Shown piece by piece: positions 33,554 through 43,900 of a stretch of 45,677 nucleotides of DNA. This stretch comes from an uncultured Selenomonadales bacterium (GTDB lineage Bacteria > Bacillota > Negativicutes > Selenomonadales > Selenomonadaceae). The number at the start of each line of letters is the position of its first letter. Position 1 is the first letter of the stretch. The stretch covers positions 1 to 45,677 of the forward strand of contig CALFJB010000048.1 of NCBI GenBank assembly GCA_937877565.1, given 5' to 3'. The position numbers and the translations under genes were made by a program. The notes beneath the pieces were generated by a model, which was not told the origin of the DNA, did not search any database, and was given only the letters and a program-made list of their open reading frames with translations.

Positions 33554-33592
33554 TTAGCGGTTAGCTGTTAGAAAATGTTCCCTAGCCGCTAA
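33554..33592. repeat. Imperfect inverted repeat after the aminotransferase gene
   Basis: TTAGCGGTTAG (33554-33564) pairs with CTAGCCGCTAA (33582-33592) with one G:U. Nearby CCCTAGCCCCTG repeats part of the motif. There is no T-tract, so it may be a repeat-element remnant rather than a terminator. Confidence 0.4.
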
Positions 33593-33637
33593 TTCCAATC
33601 CCTAGCCCCTGTGAATGAATGAAAGGAATGAGCACTT

Positions 33638-34000
33638 ATGATGGCGTTAAATTTTAAAGATCCAAAACACCGTGAAATGTTAATGGCGCGTAGTAAAAAT
33701 TGTACCGTGCGTCTCGGCGACGTTACAAGCCTTTATCCTGAAAGTTCGGTTGTCTGGATAACCGTTGGCAAGTCCGGCGAAACGAAAGAATTTCTCTACC
33801 GCGCTTTTATCGACAAAGTCCGCGTTAAAACTATGGGAACGCTGACAAGTATTGACCTTGAGCATCAGAATCCATACATTAACACCAAAGAAGAATTGAT
33901 GAAAGACTTTGAAGAAATTTACAAACGCCGCGTTACCGCTGATGAAGTCGTTACCGTAATTTATTTCAGTGAAATTTCGTGGGATTTAATGGAACGTTAA
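33638..34000 (+). CDS. ASCH/PUA-like domain protein (YqfB-type)
   Basis: A 120-residue protein. KNCTVRLGDVTSLYPESSV and VVWITVG form the predicted beta-strand core with the R-x-G-D pair seen in ASCH domains. LTSIDLEHQNPYINTKEELM is followed by EVVTVIYFSEI, a common C-terminal strand. ASCH proteins are RNA- or nucleotide-binding, and some hydrolyse acetylated nucleosides. ATG 33638 lies about ten bases after GAAAGGA. A terminator follows. The ASCH assignment is by pattern; conserved hypothetical is the conservative reading. Confidence 0.75.
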   Translation: MMALNFKDPKHREMLMARSKNCTVRLGDVTSLYPESSVVWITVGKSGETKEFLYRAFIDKVRVKTMGTLTSIDLEHQNPYINTKEELMKDFEEIYKRRVTADEVVTVIYFSEISWDLMER

Positions 34001-34022
34001 AAATTTATTGCAAAAAAAATTA

Positions 34023-34049
34023 GACGGGCTGAAATTGCCCGCCTTTTTA
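34023..34049 (+). terminator. Rho-independent terminator after the ASCH-like gene
   Basis: CGGGC (34025-34029) pairs with GCCCG (34037-34041), then CCTTTTT. It lies 23 bases after the stop codon. Confidence 0.8.
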
Positions 34050-34144
34050 GTTTTTCGTACATTAAAATTACATAGAAAGTTATCTTAGCAAAAATTTTTT
34101 TGGTTTTAATAGAACGTTAAAATTTTAAAATCGCAAAAAAATTA

Positions 34145-34176
34145 GACGGGTTGAAAATTTAGCCCGCCTTTTTAGT
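34145..34176. terminator. Second, duplicated terminator (also serves the minus-strand operon)
   Basis: CGGG (34147-34150) pairs with CCCG (34163-34166), with TTTTT on the right. On the other strand the hairpin is followed by TCTAATTTTTTT, so it can also end the minus-strand acyltransferase gene that stops at 34180. Confidence 0.65.
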
Positions 34177-34179
34177 TTT

Positions 34180-35229
34180 TTAAAATTTAATAAAAATGTT
34201 GCGACGATTTAAAAATTCCGCAAAGATCATCAGAATTAAACACCAAGCGACACAAAAAAGCGTTGTTGAAAGTTCAACGTTGATTAAACCTTGAAAAGTA
34301 TTTTGGTAAAGCCAACTCCACAGGGGTATTTCGCCAACTTTTTCTGTAAATGCAAAAATCAAAGTCATATTTAAAACCACAAAAAAGAATATTGGATTTT
34401 TTCCCAGTGAATCAAAAAGACAAAAATATTTTTTTGTACGTGGCAAATATTCAAATAAAATTCCAAATGCTGCAAGTAATAGTACATCGCCGCCCGCGTT
34501 CAAAAGTGCAAATGGCGCAGTCCAAAGTTGTTTTATAACAAGATCAAAATAGCTCCAGAAGTAGCCGCAAACTAAAAGCCCCGCTCCGTACAAAATTAAT
34601 TTTTGACGTTCATTTTGAATTAAAAGTTTTCCTGCTACAATTCCAAACAACATTGACGCCGTACTTGCCATAGTTCCGTACAAGCCTTCAGGTTCTTGTT
34701 TTGGAGTCAGCATATTATCAGCACCGGGAAAAATATAATCTATCGTATGACTTATATTGCTTGCCACGTCAAATGGCGCAGTCGGCGCGTAAATGTGAAA
34801 TCCCAACGAAGAAATTATAAGCAACAAAAACGCCGCTAACAAAATTTTGGCGGTGTCTTTTAATTTCAGCAAAATTAACATTCCAAAGAAATATGATAAC
34901 GCCAATCTTTGAAGAATACCGAAAAATCGCAAATGCTCCGCATCAATACGAATTTGTATAAAAAGATTTAATAAAATTCCTATTCCAAACAAAATTGCCG
35001 TGCGTCGAAAAATTTTTGTCATTGAAGGCGTCCGCTTTGAAGCTGAAATTGCCGCCGAAGTTCCCATTACAAATACAAATGACGGAAAAACGGTATCAGC
35101 CATATGTATTCCTTCCCAAACAGCGTGCCTCAATGTTTCATAAATTATATCCGGCGGCGAATCAACAATTATCATCAAGGCGATTGTTAAGCCGCGCAAA
35201 ATATCTAATTCAAAAATTCGTTTATTCAT
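34180..35229 (-). CDS. Multi-pass acyltransferase-like membrane protein (HGSNAT/DUF5009 family)
   Basis: The start chosen is ATG 35229, whose ATGAATAA overlaps the stop of the upstream gene; a longer frame from 35256 has no ribosome binding site. This gives 349 residues. It begins FELDILRGLTIALMIIVDSP, the R-G-x-x-x-x-x-M motif of the heparan-alpha-glucosaminide N-acetyltransferase / NagX group. HAVWEGIHMADTVFPSFVFV, with the His and D-x-x-F-P motif, follows, and there are about ten hydrophobic helices. Members transfer acetyl groups across the membrane to sugars. Co-translation with the DUF4127 protein suggests a shared cell-envelope or glycan role. Confidence 0.88.
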   Translation of the reverse strand: MNKRIFELDILRGLTIALMIIVDSPPDIIYETLRHAVWEGIHMADTVFPSFVFVMGTSAAISASKRTPSMTKIFRRTAILFGIGILLNLFIQIRIDAEHLRFFGILQRLALSYFFGMLILLKLKDTAKILLAAFLLLIISSLGFHIYAPTAPFDVASNISHTIDYIFPGADNMLTPKQEPEGLYGTMASTASMLFGIVAGKLLIQNERQKLILYGAGLLVCGYFWSYFDLVIKQLWTAPFALLNAGGDVLLLAAFGILFEYLPRTKKYFCLFDSLGKNPIFFFVVLNMTLIFAFTEKVGEIPLWSWLYQNTFQGLINVELSTTLFCVAWCLILMIFAEFLNRRNIFIKF

Positions 35230-36835
35230 CTTTTCCCAACTCAATCTGACATTCAAACATTCTATTCCACGTGTTGGAAACTTTCAGCCCGCGCAAATAT
35301 TTATAAGGCGGCAAATTTTTTTCTGCCCATTCCTGCATCAATTCAGTTTCGCGCTCCTCAACATATTCTCTTTCGCCGTCAAATTGATAGTACGCAACTT
35401 TGCCACGCGGCATATAATATAATTCGTGTCCAAGAATCGAACGAATATTTGCTTGATACGCCCAATCATCAAGGTAACGGCGCACGAGCAATTTATTTTT
35501 GGCGTCATTCATCATATACTTTGACAAAATACCCGTCGAAAGTGCAAAGCCGCTTGAATTTGTGGCGGTATTCCAGCCGCTGTAAGATTGAATCCTAAAC
35601 AGTAAATTTTTATCGTGCAAAATTTTCATCAGCGCGTTATCAGCCCCGTTACAATAAGCTATGTCAGCAATTCCAACTTTGTAATTTTGCTTTAAATTCT
35701 TTTCAACCAAATCTACAAAATTATTCGTGCTTTTAGTAGGAATTAAATTCGCTTTGAAAGGTTCAGCACTCGGCAAATTGTATCCTTCCAAAGTTTCGCC
35801 GTTAATGTCAGTATTTACCAATAAAACAAAATCTGCGCCTTTGGGATTATCAACCTGTTTGCCGCCCGCAATAATAATTTCGTTTGAAATTGAAGTTGCA
35901 ATAGATTCATCTGAAAACATTGGAACAGTATTGCCGCCGACGCCTTTATTAAATTGCACGTTGACAGTTGGCACTTTGCCGCGCATTTCGTTAATCGCCC
36001 GCGTTAAAAGCAACAAATTAAATTCGTCGATACCTGCAAGCGATTGAAATTTTTCTTTGGGCAAATTCTTTGACGCCGCGTAGTTTAAAAGCTCTCGATT
36101 TTCTTTGTGCGTTTGACAAAGTGGCGCGTTGTCGTCACGTCCAACAATCAGATAATCAATAATCCCCGCGCTTGTGAAGTCTACCATTTTTTTTGTAGCC
36201 GAAAAATTTTTGGCGCGGCGATTCATCCAATCATTAAAATATTTTTGCGGAATGGAATTTTGCAAGTAGTCCATATAATTTTTTTCGTCAGCGGTAAGGT
36301 AGGAAATTTCTTGCTTGTCCAAAAGTGCGGTATATTGATGAATTTCTGCGCCGTAGTCTGCGTAATATTCCGGCTCTTCAATATCGCCTTTTGTACCTTT
36401 CAATGGCGTCCTCATCAACGAGGCGAAAACGTACAATTTCATTTCAGGATTTTTTTCACGGATATTTTTAAAATTTTCAACCCATCTTGAAAGTTGCGCC
36501 TGTGAAAATTCGTGCTTGCGTGAAGGAATTAAACCGCCGTAAAGCAAAGAATCTGATGCAATTACAGCCGCTCGCGCAGATGTTGCATTTTCTTCAAACC
36601 ACTGCCAAAGTTGGTCGGGATGTTCATTTGAGCCTTTCAGCCCCAAAAGTTCAATCGGCGGCATTATAATATCTAAGCCAATTTGTTGTACAACTTCTGC
36701 CGTTTGTTGATAAGAAATTGGGCGGTCGTCGTGCGGTATGAATAAAATTTTTGTTCGCTCGGCACTTGCTGAAGTCATTGATATTGTCGAAAAAATGAAC
36801 GTTGCCAAAATAAGCCGTAAAATTTTTTGGTACAA
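35222..36835 (-). CDS. DUF4127 family exported protein
   Basis: TTG 36835, eight bases after GGGAG, fits better than the GTG at 36844, which touches the Shine-Dalgarno site. This gives 537 residues. A signal peptide (LRLILATFIFSTISMTSASA) is followed by KILFIPHDDRPISYQQT, the DUF4127 hallmark, with further family blocks SDSLLYGGLIPSRKH, YLIVGRDDNAPLCQTH, GADNALM and QSYSGWNTATNSSG. Function is unknown. The conserved DDRP, RDDN and NTA positions look like a catalytic, possibly glycan-processing site (inference). Stop and start overlap with the acyltransferase-like gene. Confidence 0.92.
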   Translation of the reverse strand: MYQKILRLILATFIFSTISMTSASAERTKILFIPHDDRPISYQQTAEVVQQIGLDIIMPPIELLGLKGSNEHPDQLWQWFEENATSARAAVIASDSLLYGGLIPSRKHEFSQAQLSRWVENFKNIREKNPEMKLYVFASLMRTPLKGTKGDIEEPEYYADYGAEIHQYTALLDKQEISYLTADEKNYMDYLQNSIPQKYFNDWMNRRAKNFSATKKMVDFTSAGIIDYLIVGRDDNAPLCQTHKENRELLNYAASKNLPKEKFQSLAGIDEFNLLLLTRAINEMRGKVPTVNVQFNKGVGGNTVPMFSDESIATSISNEIIIAGGKQVDNPKGADFVLLVNTDINGETLEGYNLPSAEPFKANLIPTKSTNNFVDLVEKNLKQNYKVGIADIAYCNGADNALMKILHDKNLLFRIQSYSGWNTATNSSGFALSTGILSKYMMNDAKNKLLVRRYLDDWAYQANIRSILGHELYYMPRGKVAYYQFDGEREYVEERETELMQEWAEKNLPPYKYLRGLKVSNTWNRMFECQIELGKDE

Positions 36836-36960
36836 AATTACCACTCCCTAAAAAGTTTATCGTAAAAAATTTATACAAATTTGTTGAAGTGTATCATAAA
36901 AAAAACGGCGCGGCAAACTTTTAAGCCGCTTTATCAGCTGTGTAAATTTTTTTTACAGAC

Positions 36961-36991
36961 GCAAAAAACGGTTAAGCAATTTGCCTAACCG
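36961..36991 (-). terminator. Terminator after tRNA-Leu
   Basis: On the minus strand CGGTTAGGC (36991-36983) pairs with GCTTAACCG (36977-36969, one G:U), followed by T6. It lies 37 bases after the tRNA. Confidence 0.85.
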
Positions 36992-37027
36992 CCCCGATCT
37001 ATATTAATGTTGCTTAAATTTCTAAGT

Positions 37028-37114
37028 TGGTGCCGAAGGCCGGACTCGAACCGGCACGTTGTTGCCAACGGCAGATTTTGAGTCTGCTGCGTCTGCCAAT
37101 TCCGCCACTTCGGC
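37028..37114 (-). tRNA. tRNA-Leu (CAA)
   Basis: The minus strand folds into a class II tRNA. The acceptor stem GCCGAAG (37114-37108) pairs with CTTCGGC (37038-37032), with discriminator A and encoded CCA. The D-arm is GGCGGAATTGGCAGACGC, and the anticodon stem GCAGA/TCTGC has loop CTCAAAA and anticodon CAA. A long variable arm is present, and the T-loop is GGTTCGAGTCC. The length is 87 bases. It decodes UUG, a codon also used as a start in this window. Confidence 0.97.
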
Positions 37115-37261
37115 ATTACGGGCGTTATAATACCACCAAAACTTTTAATTGTCAAGCAAAATAAAATTTACAGAAAATTTTTAACGGTTGGCAGGATAAA
37201 TCTTTGGCTTGCCGAATGTAATTAAAAAGTTTAGATTATTTGTAGTATTGGAGGGTTCTGA

Positions 37262-37777
37262 ATGTCAAAAAAATATTACAGCACGAAAATTGTTGGCGTA
37301 GGCGGAGACGTTCCGAAGTTTTTAAACGTAGTTAAAATGCTGGTTATGTTTGATGATTCAATGGTATTGCCGGAGCTTCGTGAATTTTCGGTGCTGCACA
37401 GCGGCAATAAACTTGAAGGCGATATTAAACCGGGCGATATTCTCAACGTTGCGGGCAGTGAATTTGAAATTATCAAAGTTGGCGAAGACGTACACAGCAA
37501 CATTCGCACACTTGGGCATATAATTATCAAATTTGACGGCGGCACGGGCGAACTTTTGGCAGGAAGTATTCACGTCGAAGATAAACCAATTCCCAAAATT
37601 CGCGTGGGCGACGAAATTGCTATTTGCGAGGCAAGCGCGGCAATTCTTAAAGGTAATAAAGTTGCAATTACCGGCGCGGGCGGCGATCTTAGCAAAAAAG
37701 TTACTCAAGTTTTGCTTGACAGTGGCGCGGAAATCGTTGGCGAAGAAGCCGCTGAAATTGTCGTAAATGTAAAATAA
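37262..37777 (+). CDS. PTS glucitol/sorbitol-type IIA domain protein with C-terminal extension
   Basis: A 171-residue protein. Residues 1-122 match the PTS IIA-gut domain: LVMFDDSMVLPELREFSVLH with His46 as the likely phosphorylated residue (in FSVLHSGNKLEG), then GDILNVAGSEFEI, RTLGHIIIKFDGG and AGSIHVEDKP. The last 50 residues (GNKVAITGAGGDLSKKV, EIVGEEAAEIVVNVK) are extra compared with GutA. No IIB or IIC genes lie nearby, so it may act as a regulatory IIA paralogue instead of in transport. ATG 37262 follows GGAGGG. A terminator lies 26 bases after the stop. Confidence 0.88.
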   Translation: MSKKYYSTKIVGVGGDVPKFLNVVKMLVMFDDSMVLPELREFSVLHSGNKLEGDIKPGDILNVAGSEFEIIKVGEDVHSNIRTLGHIIIKFDGGTGELLAGSIHVEDKPIPKIRVGDEIAICEASAAILKGNKVAITGAGGDLSKKVTQVLLDSGAEIVGEEAAEIVVNVK

Positions 37778-37802
37778 ATTTTGTATCGAAAAAAAATTTT
37801 TT

Positions 37803-37830
37803 GCCGTCAGAAATTGGCGGCGTTTTTTTT
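37803..37830 (+). terminator. Rho-independent terminator after the IIA gene
   Basis: GCCGTCA (37803-37809) pairs with the TTGGCGGC segment (37814-37821, one G:U), followed by GTTTTTTTT. Confidence 0.85.
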
Positions 37831-37984
37831 ATTTCTTAAAAACTGATTAAAATATTAAAAAAAAAGTTTAAATATTTTTAATCAAGACGATATATAATAT
37901 AAAGATAAATTTAATAAAATTTTTTTGTGATGTGTAAAAATTTTTTTATGTATAAGTTTTGATTTTTAAAAGGACGTGATATTT

Positions 37985-40900
37985 ATGACTCCACAGGAAG
38001 TAATAAAAGCTTTTATGAGCAGGCTGAATACTCATGGTTATTCAATTTCTAATGCAACGGCTACAAATATGCTTGATTCTGCAATTCGTGCCTCGTCAAG
38101 GTACACAAGTATTCAAGAAGTTATCGACGCTATGAAGGCGGATCAAGCCACGTGTGAAAAAGCCGCAATTCAAAAGGTTGTTACTGCAGTTTTGGGCGAA
38201 GATTATTACACTCAAAATTGCGAAGGCAAATCTTTATCTGAAATTGAAGAAACTTTAAACGCAGTAACCACCGACAAAGATAACAACACTATCACTAAAA
38301 CTACGGTTCAAAATTTTATATCTGGAACGTATAGCAACCTTTCAAATGTTATCAGAGAAGTTACTGCAAAGAATTTCCTGACAGATTATTGCGGTATTCA
38401 GTTGAATACAAACTATTGGATAAATAGTAGCGGAACTGTAACTTATTCCACCAACGATACTGGAACCGGAAACACAGACACCGGAGCAATTACCGGCTCT
38501 GACGCAGGCGGCGGAACTACAAAAACTCCTGACAGTGTTGTACCTGAAGATACAGACAAAACTTTCAGCATTGACGATTTGCAAATTGATGATGACGGCT
38601 ACCTTTATTTTGAAACCAACGGCTTAAAAGTTAGAATTGTTGGCGAACGCTCCGGCGATACGGTTACTCAAATTACCGCCGAAAATTTCAGTGAAATAGA
38701 AGGCAATGAAAGTACAAAATATCAAGCCGTTATAATTGCCGCACTTTACAAATGGTGGGTTGAAGAATCGCTCAACCTCAATGAAAAATCTTACGATATT
38801 GGCTTTACAACTGACGGCGTTACCGTTAAACAGATTGACGTTTATTTTGAAAACAAAACTACTAACACGCTTGCTTATGTTTCAAACGTTTCAAGAAATA
38901 ACCAAGACGGCGAAGCTTACCATTTGGACTTAGTCATTAACACAAAATACTACAGCGATATTACAGATTATAATGACGTAAACGGCGTAGGTACAAAAAC
39001 CAACGACGGCGCAGGTTATCTTGACAGGACTTTAGCGCACGAATTTACCCACGCTATTATGGTTGCAAATATCAATTACTTCAACAAGTTGCCAAAATTC
39101 ATTAAAGAAGGTATGGCGGAATTAACGCACGGCATAGACGACGAACGCGGCAACACAATTTTTAAAATTGCTTACGATTCAAATTGGCTTAATGAAAGTC
39201 TTGACTTGGCAAACAGCGGTACAGGCAGTCAATCAGTCGGCGACGGCTACGCGGGCGGTTATATGTTCCTGCGCTACTTTGCCAAACAAGCCGCCGCTCA
39301 AACTGAAAATCTTCCCGCCTTTGGCGAAATTACCGCAACTTTCGATTTCAGCAATTTTGCAAATTTGGCAGAGGGAAATATTCTTTACGTCGATACTTCA
39401 ACTGAAAATCCAACTGTACAAGTTGCCGATGATGAAACTGCTTTTTATGCATTGGACGACCCGAATAATTATTTGCTTAACATTGGCGAAATTGGATCTG
39501 ACGGAACTGACCTTTACTATCTTGTTTCAAATAATTTAGTAAAGCAAGTTATCACGACAGGCGGCAGTATTGCTGATGTTTACGGCGTCAATGCAAATAT
39601 TACTGTCAACGGTTCAGATAACTATGACGGCGTACAAATTGTTGAAGGCGGCAGCGAAGTTAATACCGGCGGCGGCGATGATTTTGTTATGATTACAGGA
39701 CAACACGCCACAGTAAATACCGGCGCAGATAATGACACAGTTCAAATTTTGGAAGGCGGACACAACTATATTAATCTCGGCGAAGGTGATAACCAGTTGC
39801 TGATTGACGACTACTCCGTCAGTTTTAATGACAGCGGCAGCTATAAATATTTTGTCGGCAGTCATTACAACAACATAATTACCGGCGGAAGTGGTACTGA
39901 CATTATCACAGATGTTAAAGTTTATTATCTTGGCACTGATGGTTATGGTTACTCCTACAAAGAGGTTTATTATCAATACAACGATGAATTGCAACAAGCA
40001 AGCTCCTCCAAATATGACAGCGCGACAACATATTATTCGTTTGACGGCGAAAACAACGCTATTGAAGTTACGCCGTATGATTTCTACCAATTCAACTACA
40101 ACACCGAAATAGACTTGGGCGACGGCGAAAACGGCGTTGATCTTATGGCGCTTTACGACAGTACTGTTAAAACCGGCGCAGCTGATGACGTAATTAATAT
40201 TGATCAAATGAGTAACGTCAGCATAGACGCGGGCGACGGCGCAGATATTATTACTTTCTATGGTGAAAATAATTCTATTATCGGCGGCGCAGGGGACGAT
40301 ACAATAAATGAAATTGGCGGCAGTGACGGCGGAAATCATTTCATCATCTACAGTACCGCGTTTGGCAATGATTCTATCAAAGGTTTTCTTTCTACCGATA
40401 TAATTCACATTACTACAGATTATACCGCTGAAATTTCCGACATAAACACTGGGACTTACTCAAACACCGGTGCAAGTTATCAACAATTAACGCTTACCGT
40501 TAAAGATACACAGGGCAACGAAAAAGGCACAATCGATATTATTACCGGCTCCAATCAAACTTTCGACGCCGCAAATAACATTGTTGCAGACCTTGAAGAA
40601 ATTCCCGAAAATAACGAAATTGACGTAAATGCAATCGGGCAAACTGTCACACTCACTGAAGGCAATGACATTATTTATATCGATACAAACGCATTTGCAG
40701 GCGTTGGCACTCTCACAATTAACGGCGAATTTAAAGCCGGAGATAAAATCATTCTCTACAACGGCGATAAAAATACTCTCGTAGCCAATACAGGTATAAC
40801 AACTGAATTGCAAACCTACAACAATAAAGAATTTTGTATTCAAAAGGGTAGCGATTTTGGTATCGTAATTACAGGCGCGGTTAGAAATACAACTGCATTT

Positions 40901-43900
40901 GGCACACTTGAAAATAATTCTGCAACTGCTACAGTCAATTATTACATTCCGCAACAAAACACCGATAAAACTACCGCCGAATTTATTTTTGGCGATACTG
41001 TTGCAAGTACGCAAAATTTCACACTCACGGGAATTACTTCAACTGAAAATATAAGTGTTGACGCCTTGAAAGTTTATGTACCGACTGAAAATATTTATAA
41101 CGGCACGGTTGAAATTAGCGGCGGCAATTTTGTATTTGCAGACGACGCCGAAAATCTTGCACAAATGACAAAAACTTGGTCAAGCGAAGGTACAACCGCC
41201 ACTTATACAGGCAATGTTACTGAAGCCGGTTTATTCCTTTCAAACTTCAACAAAAAACTTTCTTACGTTGATACAGGTACAATCGAACTGGTTAAACTTA
41301 GCGGCATTGCAGACACAAGCAAGTTAAGTTTTGAAAACGAATACCTTTATATAAACGCGGGCGCGGCAGGAAGTACCACAGAAATTAAACTTTTGAGCAA
41401 CAACGCAAGCTATAAAATTGCATTGCAAGACACAAACTGCACTTTAATTGGTCTTGATACAGATGACTATATTGCCAACTACGCAAGCAATAACACCATT
41501 AGCGGCGGCGACGGCAACGATTCTATTTTCAGTAGCGGTTCATTGTTGACAAATATAGAAAATATTTCAATCAGCGGCGGCGCGGGCGATGACAAAATTG
41601 TCATCGGCGGCAACACAAATGTTACATTCCAATACAAATTCGGCGACGGCAAAGACACTATCATTGGCTGGGCGTCCGGCGACAAAATTTCTATTTTCGG
41701 CGGATATGCAACGCAGACAAGCGGCGACGACGTTTTCATTACAGTTGGCGGCAGTGGTGCTGACAATGTTATTAAACTTGAAGGCGCAAGCAGCACTTTC
41801 AACGCGGAAACTGATATTGAAGAATTTAAATTTCTTGATTCTCTCGAAAATAACAGCACAACTTATTTGATTAAAACTGCTGACGATTTACAAAATTTGG
41901 CAACATATGTAAACAGCGGCAATAACTGCACAGGCAAAACTTTCAAACTTGCCAACGATATTGATTTAAGCGAAGTTGAAAACTTTACGCCCATTGGCAC
42001 ACAGTCTAAAAGTTTTTACGGTACATTTGACGGCGACGGACACACTGTCAGCAACCTTACAATCAATAATTCTGATAAACGTTATCAAGGTTTATTTGGA
42101 TATATCAAAGTTGGTAGCACAATTCAAAATGTTAATCTGACAAACGCAACTGTTACAGGCAATGATCAAGTTGGCGCACTCGTCGGAGCAAACGGCGGCG
42201 GCACTGTAAATAATTGTATTGTCCTCAACGCCACAGTTACAGGCACTGTTAATAATCCTACAGTTGGCGCAGTTGTCGGGGAGAAGATAACAGGCACCGT
42301 TACAAACGCCTATTACTATAAATGCAATGTTGGCGACAGCAACGCTACAGAAGTTTTCAAATTGAATTTGCCGGAAGGTTACACTGTCAGCGATGCTACA
42401 GGCACTACAATTACTGTTGACGGCACAACTTACGGCGCGGGCGCAGTTACTTTCAAAGTTAAAAAAGTTGACAATGAAAACGCCAAAGTTTATGCAATCA
42501 AAATTGGCGGTACAGAATATACTGCAGACGACGATATATTTACAGCTACACTTTCAGCCGATACAACAATTTCTGAAATTCTTGCGTATCACGATTATAT
42601 TTCCAACAATGAATCCGGCAAGACAATTACAACCGGCGCGGGCAATGATACAATTTCCAACACCGCCGAAAATGTAACAATCAACGCGGGCGACGGCGCA
42701 GATTCTATTCATAGCGAAGGCAACAATGTTTCAATAGACGCGGGCGCGGGTAACGATACCATTGAGAACATTGGCAAGAACGTTACAATAGTAACAGGCG
42801 CGGGCAATGACATTGTTAAACTTACCAATACGAGTGTTGCTGTAACGATAGATGATTTTTCGGCAACTGACGAGATTCAAATTTTTACCACTCACGACTT
42901 TACAACAGCTGCTAATATTTCAGAAATTACAACTGTTGAAGGCGGAATTGTTGCAGATAATTTGACAATCAAAGGCGGAGCATTTACCCTTCCAACTGCT
43001 CAAAAAGGCTGGGATACTGCAGAGGAAAATAAATTTGTCTATCAAACTTGGACAACTGCGGGCGCGGTACTTAGCAACGGCAACAAAATTACATTTACTG
43101 ACGAAACAGAAAAAACAACGCAATTCACTTTGAGCGGCTTAAAAGACGGCGTAACTGTTGAAGATGTTGCGGCGGCTATTGAAGTTGAAGATACAACAGT
43201 TACAATCAATAACCAAAGTATTTTAGACTCAAGCAAAACAGTTACAATCAGCGCAGGTTACACGCTTGCACTTGGAGCAAACATTTCGCCGAAAAGTACC
43301 GCATATTCTGAAATAACTACAGTGGATGCTACAACTGTTAATTACAATTCAGCCGGTGAAAGTGAAGGTTACGGCGTCAATCATGACGGTAACGAACTCA
43401 AATATTATACAAGGAGCGTTAGAGAATTTACAATTACCGGCTTAAGTGCAACTGCAACGAAAGATGATATTTCAGTTAATGGAAGTACAATTACAATTTC
43501 CCAAAACGCGCTTGCAACAGGCGACGCCACACTTACAACAGACGATGGCTTTACAATGGTATTGAACAATGTCAATGCGCCAACTTTAGCAAATGAAGGC
43601 TGGAACGCATTCTATTATCAAACAAGTTATTACAGTGTGGCAGGTTGGGAAGTTGATGACAACATTATAAGATACCGCAACACAACCGAGCCTACAAATT
43701 TATTTGCAATCAGCGGCATTAGCAATCCCGACTTTGGAGTTACAAAAGACGGCACGGCTTACACTGTGAACGTTACAGACGATGACATTTCCGGCTTGAA
43801 CGGCGATATAAAGATTGACGGTATTGCTACAGGTATAACGGCGAAATTTAATTTTACCGGCACTACTGAAAAAACTGTAAACACGGCGGCAAGTTTAAGC

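Larger units (their letters stand above)
33992..34178. repeat. Tandem duplication of a gene end and its terminator
   Basis: The 3' end GAACGTTAAAA plus the AAAAAATTAGACGGG…GCCCGCCTTTTTAG segment at 33992-34051 recurs at about 34112-34175 with small changes. The copy therefore has its own hairpin and T-tract but no gene before it. Confidence 0.7.

Noticed and set aside
36905..36935. GCGGC/GCCGC hairpin upstream of the DUF4127 gene
   Set aside because: Short stem without a clear T-tract in either direction and no gene end at the right distance.
39614..40408. Minus-strand frame of 264 codons, Ile/Val/Asn-rich
   Set aside because: Antisense shadow of the repetitive giant plus-strand gene; composition results from the Gly/Asp/Thr-rich repeats.
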